A stretch of DNA of 64,000 nt from Hyphodiscus hymeniophilus (Eukaryota > Ascomycota > Leotiomycetes > Helotiales > Hyphodiscaceae), in the NCBI GenBank assembly GCA_016508695.1, contig VNKQ01000004.1, positions 310,001-374,000 of the forward strand, read 5' to 3'. Below are positions 11,237 to 23,702 of this stretch, in pieces (position 1 is the first letter of the stretch; each line of letters starts with the position of its first letter). The notes beneath the pieces were generated by a model. It saw only the letters and a list, made by a program, of their open reading frames with translations, made no database searches and was not told where the DNA came from. The position numbers were made by a program, and so were the translations under genes.

Positions 11237-14200
11237 ACCATCAAGCCCACCTTACGAGTTACGATAGCCACAAATGGAGACATTGAAGACGATAAAGGAA
11301 GTGAAGAGCAGTGATGACAGGAAATGAAGCACTGCAATTACAAGGATCCGAAAGAAAAAGAGAAGTGGATGCAGATGCTTCTGAATGACATGGTGGAATC
11401 CAATTTACCGCTGGTACAGAGGTTCCCTTTTGTCAAATAGAAGTGTAGGAGGAGTCAAATATCCCAATACTTTCGAGAAGCTTGCATTCGTGTGACCTTG
11501 GTGCTTTCAGAAATATGCAAATGTTGCGGTGGAAATGTTTGTGCCCATCAAGGCGAGGATCCAAGGATGCCATTCCACGATTAGACGCACCAGTAGCTTT
11601 TCTTAAGGCTTCGATATACCGTGACATTTGAAGACAAATGTCACGCCTAGGATTTGGAAAAGAGTAGAGTTACACTCCTGAATAACGACGCCATAGCGAT
11701 CTCGGATCCCAGGTTTGTGGGTATAACAATATCTCGTTTCATTCACACAACCCCACAGAACCCTGCCTTCGCCTATCTCCTTGACCATACGGCCAAAGAG
11801 AAGAAACTGCACAAGAAAAGCCTGGTACCACTGGGCCACTATTTCAGCGCCCGCCGGGTGCATGGTCTATTCAAATACCTCAGCCGCCCCTCATCGCGGG
11901 GTTCTCACATCACGTGTACCGTCATACGTGTATTTCAATGTCTTGCTTTGCGAAGGCTCGTTTTGTTCGCCCTCTGAAATAACCATGGTCAGATTCCGTT
12001 TCACAAGAGATTGATCGTCACTAGGTCCCGAGATATCGAGATCACAGACTCGTCATCCTCGGATCTCCGGTTCACGTACATCGAATCACTGAAGCTCCCA
12101 GCAGGGGCGATGGTAGGAGCAGGAACACCATCCTCCATGTGCAACGGGGATATTGCCCTTTTCAATTCCAAAGCCACGCTCGATTGCAGCCGTTGGAGCC
12201 CATGTCTCTTTCATATGTCTGTCCTTTTCTATCTTTCCGCTTTTCTTTACGTTCACAAGTTGGCGTGGGGCTTATTCGGATCCCTGCTGCACCTACCCCT
12301 CCCTCAAGTGTACAAATCCCCAGTCATGCTACTAGATGTAACCCTCCTGCATTGGAGGAAGACTTAGCGGGGATTGGAGAGGCTGTCGAAGTTTACACAC
12401 CTCGGTCTCCGAGGTTTTTTCTTCCATCTTTATGGTCTACCCGTCTCAAGGAGCACCTCACGAGATCATGCAGCTGAGATGCAGGAGAGATATCATTCAA
12501 GCTCGCTAAATTGCCTCTGTTGGGAAACCAGCTGCGAGTCTTCGACTACGAGACATGCCTGGCTGGCAAATTTGAGTATAGGGGAGGTGTCTCGATGGAA
12601 ATATGGGAGGCGAGAAATGGAAAGGCGAGCTTGAGATGCGACTGGGTGGCAGGCTGGGTCTTTCTCAGCAGCAAAGTCCCGTCAATAACGTCACCAGCGT
12701 GGAAAGACACCGACGGCGCCTCCAGTTGTGGCCGCACATTAATCACCCAACTAACGACAAAGTTACAATGTGCTACGAACCAATCATAGCTGTGGGCATA
12801 AAGCCTTCCTCGGCGTGCTCTTGTAAGTTCAGCAGAGAATGTGGCAAATACTTCGTAGTCTGTGGATTTCGGCTTGGCCGTTTGGAGGACTGGGTTTAGT
12901 GACGTGAGCGACGGATTCGTGAGATTTGTAGGAGTCTTGGGATTCTTGGGATTCATCTAGACCTGACAGATGTCTCTAGTGAGGACAAATCTGCGGCGAT
13001 CAGATATGGACACTTCCAAGACTTTAGTCTTGAAATCCGCCCACGCCGTGACAGGTCTAGCTATCGGTACCAGAAGCAGAAAAGTAGGGCAGGACTTGGG
13101 ACACTTGATGGAACCAAGAGTGGAAAGGACACACGCATGGAGCCAATCCAAGCAGTCACTCTCACGTCGAGGGTGGAGGAGTACTGGATCTCCAGTTCAA
13201 TCAAATCAAGTCACCTCCATCCCAACTTCCAAGCAGAACTCCAAAAGAACGCCCACCTCCGCCAATGCCGTTTTTCTCCAGTAACTTTCCCCGCGATCTC
13301 AGGGCGCTAGAAGAGCCAGCCGAGGTGATCCACAAGTTCCAAAATCCACGACACATACACATTCCGCGATTCCACATGCGTACTGGTAGCAGCATCCGTT
13401 TGGGGAAAGACCACCGATATCGTGTCCACAATAAACAGATGGATGCATCTCGTCTGGCATTTGTAACGCCTGCATCCTGTACCTAGTTGCGTACTGCATC
13501 ATGTATGGGAGCAGCAGTACCTGACCTTTGTATCGCGGTCGCCGTCGTCGCACAATTTCCATTCGAAGGCAATGCTTCGTTTCGCACCATAATCCGCATA
13601 CCATGGCTCTGGTTTGTGCTACTCTACCTCTTCTACTATCTCGAAGCACTACTAGAGAACTCGAATTCGAAGCCATCAGTTTGAATGGCAAACGCCGGAT
13701 GCAAACGATCAGGTGTCCTGGTACTTTCCGCCCTTGGATTAGGGGGTAGAATCTATTGTCTTGGTCTTTGACTATGCCAATCATACGAAGGTATCTGCCC
13801 ACCTATCGGACTAGAGCCCTAAACTGTCTCCCCCATATTCTGCCAATGCTCTGGGTGGCGTTGAGAGGCGGCCACTAATGCATCCCCCGCCTGAATGAAT
13901 AGGAGAATCGCCAAAATCCGACGAAAATACCTCGGCGGCTTCTGAATCTTCTCTCTTCATCAAGTGTATGCGAGTGGCGGGTGAATCCAGCATGAATAAT
14001 GGTTCAGTTGGGCCAGGATCAGATGCTCCTCCTTCCCATTCCTGCCAGTAAGCCAGATCAGAGGTGGGATGCTTTCGAAATTCGCCGTAGATAGTCCCAG
14101 GGTTTCCACTATCCATGTCCGGACTTCCCGTCTGGGGAAGGGAGACCAGGTAATCTCGATCCCCCGGTAGTTACTAGAAGCGAGCCAGAGCAGGGATTAG

Positions 14201-14397
14201 ACGAGATAGGAGAATGGTTGCTTTTCTTTGTTCGGTGCGAGTGGTCATTACTCGTATATGACATGCTTGATGCCCTCACAATCCCCATCGCCGAACGACT
14301 TATCTCTTGCACCCCGTTTCCCCCTCCGCAATTCAGATCGAGCGCCCTCCTACAAAACAATTCGAGCATCCTCCTCTCGACGGAGGACAAGGACAAT
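11237..14397. other. 3.1-kb gene-poor stretch
   Basis: No intact gene could be built. Many overlapping short frames occur on both strands, most of them with random composition. Minus-strand frames at about 12000-12956 read like pieces of an arrestin-type protein (listed separately). Minus-strand stretches at 13300-13650 also have some protein-like composition without a recognisable family. The last few hundred bases should contain the MFS transporter promoter. Confidence 0.5.
12400..12956 (-). pseudogene. Possible arrestin-like gene remnant
   Basis: On the minus strand a 136-codon frame (12956-12546) contains VSFHAGDVIDGTLLLRK, which resembles the N-terminal arrestin-fold strand pattern seen in fungal arrestin-domain proteins (charged residues, HPGD/E, V.GTV.L). 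Just downstream, in another minus frame near 12545-12430, SKTRSWFPNRGN resembles the next arrestin segment (GR.KT). The two pieces are in different frames with a stop between them, and no splice model joins them cleanly. Either the intron structure was missed or this is a decayed gene. The family assignment is tentative. Confidence 0.25.
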
Positions 14398-16465
14398 ATG
14401 GAGAACGAACACCGCGAAGCTACGGCGCATTCCGATAATTCGATGGAAGGGTCTCTGGAAAAGGAGACTGGAGGAGGTGTGGCCCCGTCCAAGCCAACCC
14501 ATCTGGAGAACATCAGGACAGTTTCGAGGGTCCCAGGCAACCCGAATTATTACGAGAAGAACGGACTGAGGACATATGGCGACGATGAAGATCACGAACA
14601 TGAGCCGCCTGTAAGTGATGGCTTGACAACCTGCAGAACTGTTGTTTTAACCCTGCTTGTAGATGACCATACACCGATTTATGTCATTGGTCGCAATGGC
14701 TTTCTTATGGACTGGCTCTCAGATTCCCGTGTATTTGTTTGGTGAGTGGAGAAACCACGATCGCTATCATTCCTAGAGCTGGAGCAACTGGCCTGCTCCT
14801 CTCGAGTGATGGCTCGTAAACTCAATGGTCTTTGGCTAACGCTGTATTAGGTGGTATTCCACCCTACATCTATGCAGACCTGGGAGGAACAGATCGATGG
14901 GTGTGGTTCGTTTTGGCCAATCTACTTGCTCTCGCCGCAGTCTGCCCATTTGTGGGCGCAATGTCGGATCTCTGGGGTCGTCGATATGTCGCTCTCGCAG
15001 GTGCTTCTTTCATCGTTCTGGGAATGATCGTTTGCTCTACTGCACACACCATGAACATCTTCATCGGTATGTTTCCTTTTCGGGCCCCTTTTTTATCCTA
15101 CGACTGACATCTTCTAGCTGGTATGGCCTTGGCTGGTGTAGGAGCCGGAATCAACGAATTGACGGCTTTGGCTGCTACCTCCGAGCTTGCCCCAACAGCA
15201 AAGCGAGGAAAATACGTGGCTGTGTTAATCTTCACGATTCTTCCGTTCTGCCCCTCAGTTCTCTGGGGTCAGTTGATCGCCTCTCACTCGAGCTGGAGAT
15301 ATGTCGGTCTTCTTTGCGGTCTGTGGGCCTTCGTTGGGCTTGTCATGACAGCAATATTCTACTTCCCTCCCCCAAGAGTCAACTCAACCGGTTTAACCAA
15401 CAGAGAGATCATTGGGCGCATTGACTTCCTTGGCGGGTTCCTCTCAATCTCTGGCATGATCCTCTTCATGGCTGGAATTCTTTGGGGAGGCTACCAGGTA
15501 ATTTCCAAATACATTTCGTTCCACACTCAACACTCTAACCAGTCATATAGTACAAATGGACATCCGTACATACGCTTGTCCCACTGCTTCTTGGGGCCGC
15601 TTTACTCGTCGCTTTTGTCCTATGGGAGAGTTACGGAGCACCATATCCCATGTTCCCTTCCCGTCTCAAGCAGGATCCCCGCATTCTTCTTCTCACATTG
15701 ATTATCACCTTCATCTCTGGCGCAAACTTCTTCTCCGTCCTTCTGTTCTGGCCCACACAAGCCTTCAACGTCTACGGACATGACCCCGTTGGTGTCGGAA
15801 TTCGCGGTCTCCCCATCGGCTTCTCCATCCTGATCGGCGCATGCGTTGTACTCTGGCTCCTTTCAGTCTTCCGCGGCGGTAACAAGTGGCTGATGATTAT
15901 TTCATCATGTATGATGACCGCTGGGTGCGGATCTCTCGCCTGCGCTCGCGTAGACAACATCAACACTGTGTATGGTCTCCTCGTCCTAGCTGGTCTCGGA
16001 ATCGGTGGAATCGTTGTCCCAGCCTCTATCATCACAACCATCATCTGCCCCGACGATTTGATTGCCACAATCGCAGCCTTGACGCTCGCCATTAGAGTCA
16101 TCGGTGGAGCCATTGGGTACACCACATACTACAACATATTCTACAACAAGTTCGTTCCCGAACTCACGAAGAAAATGATTGCCGTTGCCCTAGACCACCA
16201 GATCTACAACGTAACTACCATCACCCTCGCCGCCCAGCTCACTGGCGCCTCCCTTATCAACGATATCCTGCTCCTGCCCGGCATAGATGGCAACGTCACC
16301 ATATGGAACGCGTTTGTTCTGGCCGGACAAGAAGCCTATGCCTATGCGTACCCGTATGTTTATTATTCCAGTATTGCGTTTGGATCGGTGTCTATCCTCG
16401 CGGCGTGTTTCCTGGGTGATATCTCGAAGTACATGGATGATCACGTCGCGGTCGTCATTCACTGA
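14398..16465 (+). CDS. MFS transporter, TRI12/DHA2-like (14 TM)
   Basis: Five exons: 14398-14610, 14663-14741, 14851-15066, 15118-15497 and 15551-16465, giving 600 residues. A hydrophilic N-terminus of about 70 residues is followed by many hydrophobic segments consistent with 14 transmembrane helices. The MFS loop 2-3 signature is present as GAMSDLWGRRYV. The SELAPTAKRGK loop and the long helix-rich C-terminal half fit the fungal TRI12-type drug/siderophore efflux subfamily, and length also agrees. The protein would sit in the plasma membrane and act as a proton-coupled exporter; the substrate is unknown. No biosynthetic genes surround it, so no link to a metabolite cluster can be inferred. 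All five exons join in phase with standard GT-AG sites. Confidence 0.85.
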
Positions 16466-17493
16466 GAGGACTACCGTGCAATCGTGCGAGATCAGGTGAA
16501 GGACTACATTGGACCCAGGAGGACGAACTGGGTTGGTCAATCCCCAGGGTTCGGAACTCGTTGGGGTGATGGTCCTTGGAGTTAGGATGATTTAGTGAAT
16601 AGCCAAAAATAAGAATAAAGCAAAAATAATATACAATCCCCCTTTTCATCAAACTCATGTCAACCCTCCCAGAATTCTAGGATAACATTCTCGCATTCCC
16701 ATGAAACCCGCGACTCGCGAGAAAGTGCGCGACCGATACTCGGTCCTCCTTCGAGGCTGTGATGATTTGCTTGACGGGCCAGAAGTCTCCACATCGCAGC
16801 GCCTCCACCTTCCACGCGAGGCTTACAATCATTTGTACGGTGCACATGGAACTCAAAGCAATGAGGTGGCTTCCAAAAAAAAGGGAGTTTTGTGGAAAGT
16901 AGATATTGAATACTCTCCGCATCCAAAGGAAACAGAGGACTGTCAGCATACAAATCGCAGTATGTGGAGCTTCGTCGCCGCCATTATGATTAGTATGGCA
17001 AATGGCTATGTGCTTCAACGCTCGATGAAATGATACACACCCAAAGTAGTATATGGAATCTGAATAGAAAACGAGATGTGGACATCGGTCACACTCACTC
17101 TTGTTGGTGCGACATGACGGCAGTTGGCCCTTTGAACTCAAAATTCCCTGCATCGTTCTCTCCGAATATGACTGACCAGCTTGGACGGAAGCGATCAATT
17201 TCAGCAGAAAGTGGTGTAATGAAGTTGAGTGTCAGTACCCAATGTTATTTGAGTCGTCTAGAGTATATTCACATCACTTTTGCAGTCAACTCTAGCGCCT
17301 TCTCCGAATTCGAAGAAAGTGAACAGTTTCGACGACGCATCACCTTTCGTCTAGTGAGCACCTCACTTCTCGTACAAAATCAATGAATTCGTTTTAGACA
17401 ACAAAATTCAACTGCACATACCAAAGCAAATACTACATATCCAAGAGCATGCATCTCACATGTCCATCCTCCAGCTAGCATTACTTCGATAAC
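16466..17493. other. Intergenic region, no gene seen
   Basis: Between the MFS transporter and the DUF3632 gene. Short overlapping frames at 16660-17386 on both strands show no motifs or splice-supported extensions. The region probably holds the transporter 3' UTR and the next gene's promoter. Confidence 0.5.
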
Positions 17494-19112
17494 ATGGCCT
17501 CGTACAGTGTTTTCTTGAATGAGTTTCTTGCTCACTCTCCAGAGCAGTACGTCCATCCTACTTCAGTCATCTTCAAAACGCTCATATTGATCCAGAGCGA
17601 CTGCATTACAAGAAGTCTTCGAAGGTACTATCAGTCTCCGTTCCGCAGCCATCAAGTTCACCAGTAGCGTGAGATATCAAAAGACCTCGGAGGATGTAGT
17701 TGTTCACTTGGATAGAATGTGGTATGTATTGGTGCATGTTGCAACAGCTATACTGAATCAACAAGACAAGGTACGCGCTTTCCTTCTCCTTTAGAACGAG
17801 ATACTGACGTATTTTAGGTTGTGGACTTGATGATCGCCATTGGAGAGCTGAATGATTATGTGATTGGACGAAAGACAGTAGTTAGGTGGTCACAATACCC
17901 CCAATTGGAGACGGTCATGCAGCGATTTGTATTCACTCGTGGGTTTACCCGGGCGGAGATCAACTTCTTCCTCTCTCCGTCTGAATTGATCTGAGCTAAC
18001 GACAAGCAGATGAATGGAGCTACCAAGACCGTAGGAAAGTCACCGGTACACCACCTGCTCGGAAGACATCCTTTGCTGCACAGCTATTCGCTCGCCGGCA
18101 CCCATACCTTGACTACAAAGTCGAAGCCATGATGGACCTAGCCTCGGCACTTGAAAGACCAAGTCCGATTGCAAGCACATCGTCTACTGGCTCTACTCTG
18201 AGTTTGTCGCCTACAAATTCGACATCTTCGAGTGAGAGCGACCATTCGACGTTTGAGCCATCTAGCCCTTCCTCGAACGCATCGTCTACAAGCCCATCAC
18301 CACCGAAAACGAGTTTCCATTTCGAATCTCTCAACAGCCGTTTGGTTGTCACCGCCGAAGCAGCTGATCATGAGGAAGCTCTACGAAGTTTCCATTATGC
18401 CTTGTCAGCTGCAGCGCAATGGATTCTTCACGCTGGAGACGTGCTTTATGATATGTGCGAGTGTGAGCACTCGAGCCAAGCAATCAAGCTCGGTCTTAAC
18501 GTGGCAAAGAAACGAGGATTATGGCATGAGTATGCGGATGAAGGAATCGACCCCGTTCATAATGGACCTGACGGGAAAGACGCTGACGGCGACGTCAACA
18601 TGGAAGAGTTACCATCCGCATGGGAGCTCCCGGTTCGGCATATGCAGCTTCCTGATCAGAGCAGTCCCAACACCTCGCCTCACAAGACCGACATCAGGAT
18701 ATGGGGCGAGCAAGTCGATCTCAGCAGCCATTCCAGCGATGAGCTAAGCGAGCTTGAAGATATGTCAGAAGTGGAATTCAGCAGCGATGAAGAGCCGAAC
18801 CAGCCGGCGAAGCCAAAGAGTATTAAAGTCGCCAGTTGTTCAGAAGGCTCGTGCTATTCAGAAAGCTCGGACAAGGATGAGGGCGTTACTGCGAGACATC
18901 GTATCAACCCAGTAGACGTGGCGTACCGGAGCTGCTGGGATGGACCACCTGGCTTCACCAAGCTTCGGTGGAATTTCTGGAAGGAGAGATGTATATTGCT
19001 TGAGAGCTTGGAAGAACTCCCCGAGAAGACGAGAGAATGGGCGAGAAAAATGGCGCATAGGATGGATGCAATCGAGAGTGCCGAGAAGCAAGAACCTCAG
19101 GCTTCGGGATAG
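17494..19112 (+). CDS. DUF3632-type fungal protein of unknown function
   Basis: Four exons: 17494-17546, 17596-17770, 17818-17938 and 18010-19112, giving 483 residues. The third intron (17939-18009) starts GTGGGT, has a GCTAAC branch site and removes an in-frame TGA. The first 160 residues are helix-rich with spaced Trp residues (LDRMWYVLVH, VVRWSQYPQ, EWSYQDRRK), resembling the fungal DUF3632 family, which has no known activity. The C-terminal half is Ser/Thr-rich and acidic, with clusters such as SSDELSELEDMSEVE, then a short basic helix. No signal peptide or membrane segment is seen. The family match is from pattern memory; the exon model is firmer than the name. Confidence 0.65.
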
Positions 19113-20168
19113 TAGAGAAGGGATTGCGTTCACTTCTGATCCAGGCCCAGCCACCGCGGTATTCTAATGATGTTCTTTCTGTTTCTTGATAAACGGTATA
19201 GTCGTTCAGGGACTCGAGACGGCCGGGCTTCATGAAAGAAGTCCGAATCATTCTACAACCCTCGATTGAATGGGCTTCTATGAAATCCAGCTTTGAATCT
19301 CATCAGCGAATCTGAGTTCTAGTATAAATGCACCACCTTGCACAGCAATTTCTCTTCTCTCCTCCATCACAGAAACCGCGCCTGAAGCCAAACAATCTGA
19401 TTGGTGGATCGTGGAAACCACATTCTGCACATCAAACCAATGCTTGAATAACTTCTTCGTCTTTTCTTTGTTGAGGGTGATCCACTACCTATGGGGATTT
19501 TTTCTGCTGTCAACGCAATCGCGGATGTCAACATGACCGTCGCTGTCAGCTGTTCACGTGACTGTTGCTGTCTCTGTCTCGTGACTATTGCTGTCTCGTG
19601 ATTCGCGGCTGTCAACAGGATCGTCGTTGTCTCGTGAGCGCTGCTGTCTCCCATCAAGACCGGGACTATCTCGTGCCCGTTACCGTCAACTCCCGAAGTC
19701 GGTGGTGATCGGTACTACCAGGAACTGATTGGGTAAGTCAATTATGCAGAGAAACTTTGCCGTTTAAGAGAACTTATCAAACGTCGAGCAGCCTTATAGG
19801 ATAGTCACTAGGTGGAACAAGGCTGTGTTGAAATCGCTGAGGGCTACCGTCTAGCCTTGGGGGCAATAACCACAAGACAAAGAAGTCTAGAATCGAACAT
19901 TGAAAACTTAAAATTACCATAATGCCGCTGATTCAGATGCCACACAACAACGAAAGAGTACAGATCTTATACTGATCGGACGACATGGATTGACCAAGCA
20001 AGGATGTCATAAATCTCATTAACAAACACTCAAACATTCCAACAAACCACAGCCAGAATCCTCGAAGTCCCTCGAAGTCCTTCGAGCCGACTTCCCAACT
20101 CCAAGTTCCCGCTCAAACTTCAAATCACCTAGCTCCCTTGTACAAATAGATCCATCTCATCGAAGAAA
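19113..20168. other. Intergenic region containing degenerate short repeats
   Basis: No gene is supported. The stretch 19505-19680 is built from imperfect copies of CTGTC and TCTCGTGA words (listed separately). Around 20060-20090 the word CTCGAAGTCC is repeated in tandem. Confidence 0.45.
19505..19680 (+). repeat. Degenerate GCTGTC / TCTCGTG repeat tract
   Basis: Over about 175 bases the sequence alternates GCTGTCAAC-like and GCTGTCTCGTGA-like words, for example near 19506, 19541, 19567, 19590, 19608 and 19627. The copies are imperfect and irregularly spaced. It is probably a decayed minisatellite. A CACGTG motif lies inside it near 19555. Confidence 0.5.
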
Positions 20169-20375
20169 CTAAGATGTCTGAGTGTATTTCCCTCCATACT
20201 GAGGCGCGCCGGAGGGTGGTGATGAGTTGGATCCATCTGGGAGCCTGGAGGTGGGGCTTGCAGGTCGACGACTGCTGCTATTGACAGGTCGTGTGTTTGA
20301 CTCTCCTGCTTCTGCTTCCTTCCTCGCTGCATCCTTCTTCCTCTTGTTCATGGTATATGCTAGTGCAATACACAT
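20169..20375 (-). CDS. Possible small conserved-looking protein
   Basis: A 68-codon frame starting at ATG 20375; an alternative ATG at 20351 would give 60 residues. After a short hydrophobic start the product is strongly basic (NKRKKDAARKEAEAGE), then Ser/Pro-rich, ending GAPQYGGKYTQTS. The sharp basic-then-Pro/Ser organisation looks protein-like rather than random, but I recognise no family and no splice signal adds to it. It could also be a chance frame. Confidence 0.35.
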   Translation of the reverse strand: MCIALAYTMNKRKKDAARKEAEAGESNTRPVNSSSRRPASPTSRLPDGSNSSPPSGAPQYGGKYTQTS

Positions 20376-21536
20376 ATTGATTGAAGTATGGTTTGGTGAT
20401 TGGGGGAAAGTGGGAAGAAGTCGCTCCAAACAGTCGGTGAAATATCGATGAGGTTCTTGCGATTGTGACTTAAGGATATTGGAGTGGTGTTGCGATCTGA
20501 AATATCGAGGTGGTTTAGATGTTTAAGATGAATGCAAAGAAGAAGTCGCAAGTCCAAAGGACGAAAGTGCCTTGATATAAATATAAGAATTGCGCAATGA
20601 CCCACGGCGGCGCGGTGAAAGCAATAGCGACCTACATACCGCTAAGCCTTTCCCTGCGGCGCAACAGTCCCAAGTGATGGCTGATTTGATGAGAAAGCTC
20701 TTTCATGCCCTCATTTAGCATGCACAACGCTTGCTGACAGTCTACATTGTGGGCTGAGTAGCAGGGCGTGACGCCGTAACGGCGTCGAACTTCCAAGCTC
20801 TCCTACTCCGTGGTTACTTGATGAGGAAAGGAGTGCGAGACAAGCTTTATTAGCGATTCCAGGGGTGAGAACCGGATAGAGGCTATCACGTGGTGTGGTA
20901 CAGCGTCATAAACACATTTACTACTCAAGGTTGCATACAAAAACTCATGTCGTGTCGTGTAACAGAAATAGCAATCATGCAGGGAATTCTATCTTCATGC
21001 CCAATAGCAATGCACATTTACGTTGTCATCAAAGATCGTCCACTTAGTCATGCCTCATCGCTTTCACGCTAACAAATCCCTTTGGTTGGCAAATTCATCC
21101 CTTACGATCACCTGCACGAGCTTGACCCAGTATATGTGAACATGAAAAGAAGAGCAGATTACTTTACTCGTAAACTTTCTTCATCAAACGCTCAATCAAT
21201 CCGCTAGACAACAATTCAAATACCTGGCTGCACTTTGCGATCTATGGAATTTCGTTGCTCACTCGTGGAAGACAGACCATACCAACTTCTTTTGATTTCG
21301 TAGAATTTGTTGCTGCTGAAAGTTGTTTGAAGACTGCTTTCTAAAAAAGGAAAAACGTATTATATGGTCTGGGATGAACATCCAGATCTTTGAAAGGCTG
21401 GAACACGATGTCGTAAACGACGCCTACGTCAAGTGCCAAAGCCAAGAAGCAAACTCCAACTCCAAGAATGCCATTCCAAGGATTACCTCAAGAAGATATT
21501 GTGCTCCATAATTGATTTATTCGCAAGTCGCTATCC
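20376..21536. other. Intergenic region, no gene seen
   Basis: Only short frames without motifs. The right end is the 3' flank of the AAA+ ATPase gene. Confidence 0.5.
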
Positions 21537-23702
21537 TCATGCAAGTTCTGGTCTCCGTCCCTCGATCGCCAAAACAGTATTGACGAACTCCTTCTTCAAG
21601 GGCATGCGCTTGCGAACAGAAATCAAGAAAGCGGTTTTCAATACATTCTTGATCTGTCGTCCATTCAATTCAATCTCTGCCAATTCATCCAGATCAGCAT
21701 CAGAGATTTCACTCTTCTGCTTTGATAATGTAAGGAATTGCTTCCAGATCTGTCGTCGCGAGGATGAAGTGAGGTTAGGATACGCCATTGAAACATGAAT
21801 CCGCGATTGAAACGCAGCATCCATATTCGAGACTCGATTGGTTGTCAAAAATAGGATGCCCTCGTAGTATTCGAGGGTTCGGAGGAAGATAGATACAAGT
21901 TTGTTGCGCTCGAGATCATGGGAGGTTCGTGCCTCGAGAAACACATCGCATTCGTCGAGGAGAAGGATGGCATTCCATTTTGCGACCATTTCGAGGATGT
22001 TTTGGAGAGCACTCTCGACTTCGTGAGGCTTGATTCCAAGGTCGCCAGCAGACATCATGTAGAGAGGGATGTGCATACTTTCGGCAACCGATTCGGCGGT
22101 GAGTGTCTTTCCTACGCCTGGAGGTCCAGACAGAAGCATTATGATCCCCTTTCCTTTGCCTTGAATGACATCATCGAAAGTGTTTTGGGTTTCGACTTGA
22201 GATTCAACGAAGCCCATCAGCATCTCCTTGGTATCAGTCGGTAAGACGAGCGTGTTGAATGCGTCGTCATTCCACGCGATCTCTCCGACAAAATCAACGA
22301 AAAAATAGACTGGTAATCATTAACCTAAGGTACTCGAGTCGGACGAAAGGAATACCTACGCCACTTTTTGAGCTTCAGAGAATATCCGAGCAGTGTTGAC
22401 TTGCAAATCAAATGGGCATCTTCCGTCAGCTTGACGACTGGGGCAACCGTTTCTTGCTCATAGTTTGCCTCGGCTTTGGTCAGTCTAGAATTCTTCGTCT
22501 TGGTTGCTGGAGCATCAGAGATGTTGAAGTCCTCATCGTGCAGGTCATCATAGCGCTCAGATCTGCCGGGATTAAAGCGCATGAATGCTTCAGTGTCAAT
22601 GATAATTCGGCCAGAGACCTAGACTAGGTTAATTTCATTCGCTTGATAATGTGTGGCATGAGGTACTAACAGTGAGAGGAACCAGTTTGCCTCTTGAGTC
22701 CCACGACATTGCAACGCCATCATACGATTTGTAATGGTATCCAGCGAACTCTTCATACTTCTTGCCTCGCTGAATCAAAGCGCTCCGAACCGTCTCCTTT
22801 TCGGGGTGGAAAGATAACGGAAACGCGGTCAGCGAGCTAATTGTTCGAGTACCGGTGTAAGAAAATATATTGATATATTCAGTGCCGCGGCCGAAAGTCT
22901 TGCCCTCCCAGCCGACTGGCTCCAGACATAACTGATAACAAGGACCGCAATCAGTCTTGGTATATGCGCCGGAATAGAAGCTCATGGCTTTAGGAGTTCC
23001 ACCTTGCCGGGTATAGACTACTGCACCTGGCTGAAAAATAACCCAAAGATGGAGGTACGTGGTAACGCCATGCACAACGTAGTCCTCGAGAGCCTTGATA
23101 ACATCTTTCAACTCCTCTTTCAATAATGAATGAAGAACGTCAAGATGTTCCTTGGCCTTCCCGGCCCGCTGTGTCTTCACAGCTCTTGTGAATTCATTCC
23201 ATCGGTGGACAAATGGCTCAAAAGGTGCCGAAAAGATGAGTCGATCAAGTTCGCAAGTAACACCAGGGTAATTTTCGAAGACTTTACCCAAAATCTTCTT
23301 CAATTCTGGGGACTGGACGATAACGGAGTCGATATCAAACTTTTTGCGGCCATCAAAACATTTCTTCTTTCGCGCAATCAAGGCGAACTTTTCTGTATCC
23401 TCATTCTCAGCAGCCTCTTCGGCATCCTCGGGGTACTTGTCAAGCCACTGGGCACGGCCTTGAGCGTCTTCTGGTCCTTGGTAGAGATCCTTGATGTCGC
23501 TGATTGAGCCAACTGTAGCATCTTTCAGCCGCGGATCCACTGCAACGATTTTTTTGGTGTCTTTCTCCGCTGTGTCCTTCTCCGTGGTATCAGTATTGGG
23601 AGTATTGACGCCCGCCTTGTCTGTCGACGTATCAGATCCTTCACTACTGTCCACGATCTTCAAACCAAATTGGTCTGCCAGAGCATCAATTGTGCCTGCC
23701 AT
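21537..23702 (-). CDS. Fungal AAA+ ATPase with DUF7025-like N-terminal domain
   Basis: Three exons: 23702-22671, 22618-22360 and 22309-21537, introns of 52 and 50 bp, giving 687 residues. An acidic, Thr/Asp-rich N-terminus is followed by a conserved fungal region (about 100-430) with GVTTYLHLWVIFQPG and GTRTISSLTAFPL. The C-terminal AAA+ module has Walker A GPPGVGKT at about 492-499, Walker B LLLDECDVF near 547-554, and sensor-1-like LTTNR. In this fungal family the N-terminal part is called DUF7025 and its client is unknown. The second intron is placed at C|GTAGGT because this restores the family stretch FFVDFVGEIAWND. No membrane segment is seen, so a soluble ATPase is likely. It is divergent from the WD40 gene. 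Confidence 0.85.

Noticed and set aside
13299..13802. 167-codon minus-strand frame
   Set aside because: Composition is irregular and no family is recognised; no splice model links it to the arrestin-like pieces.
21918..22244. 108-codon plus-strand frame
   Set aside because: Exact antisense shadow of the AAA+ module.
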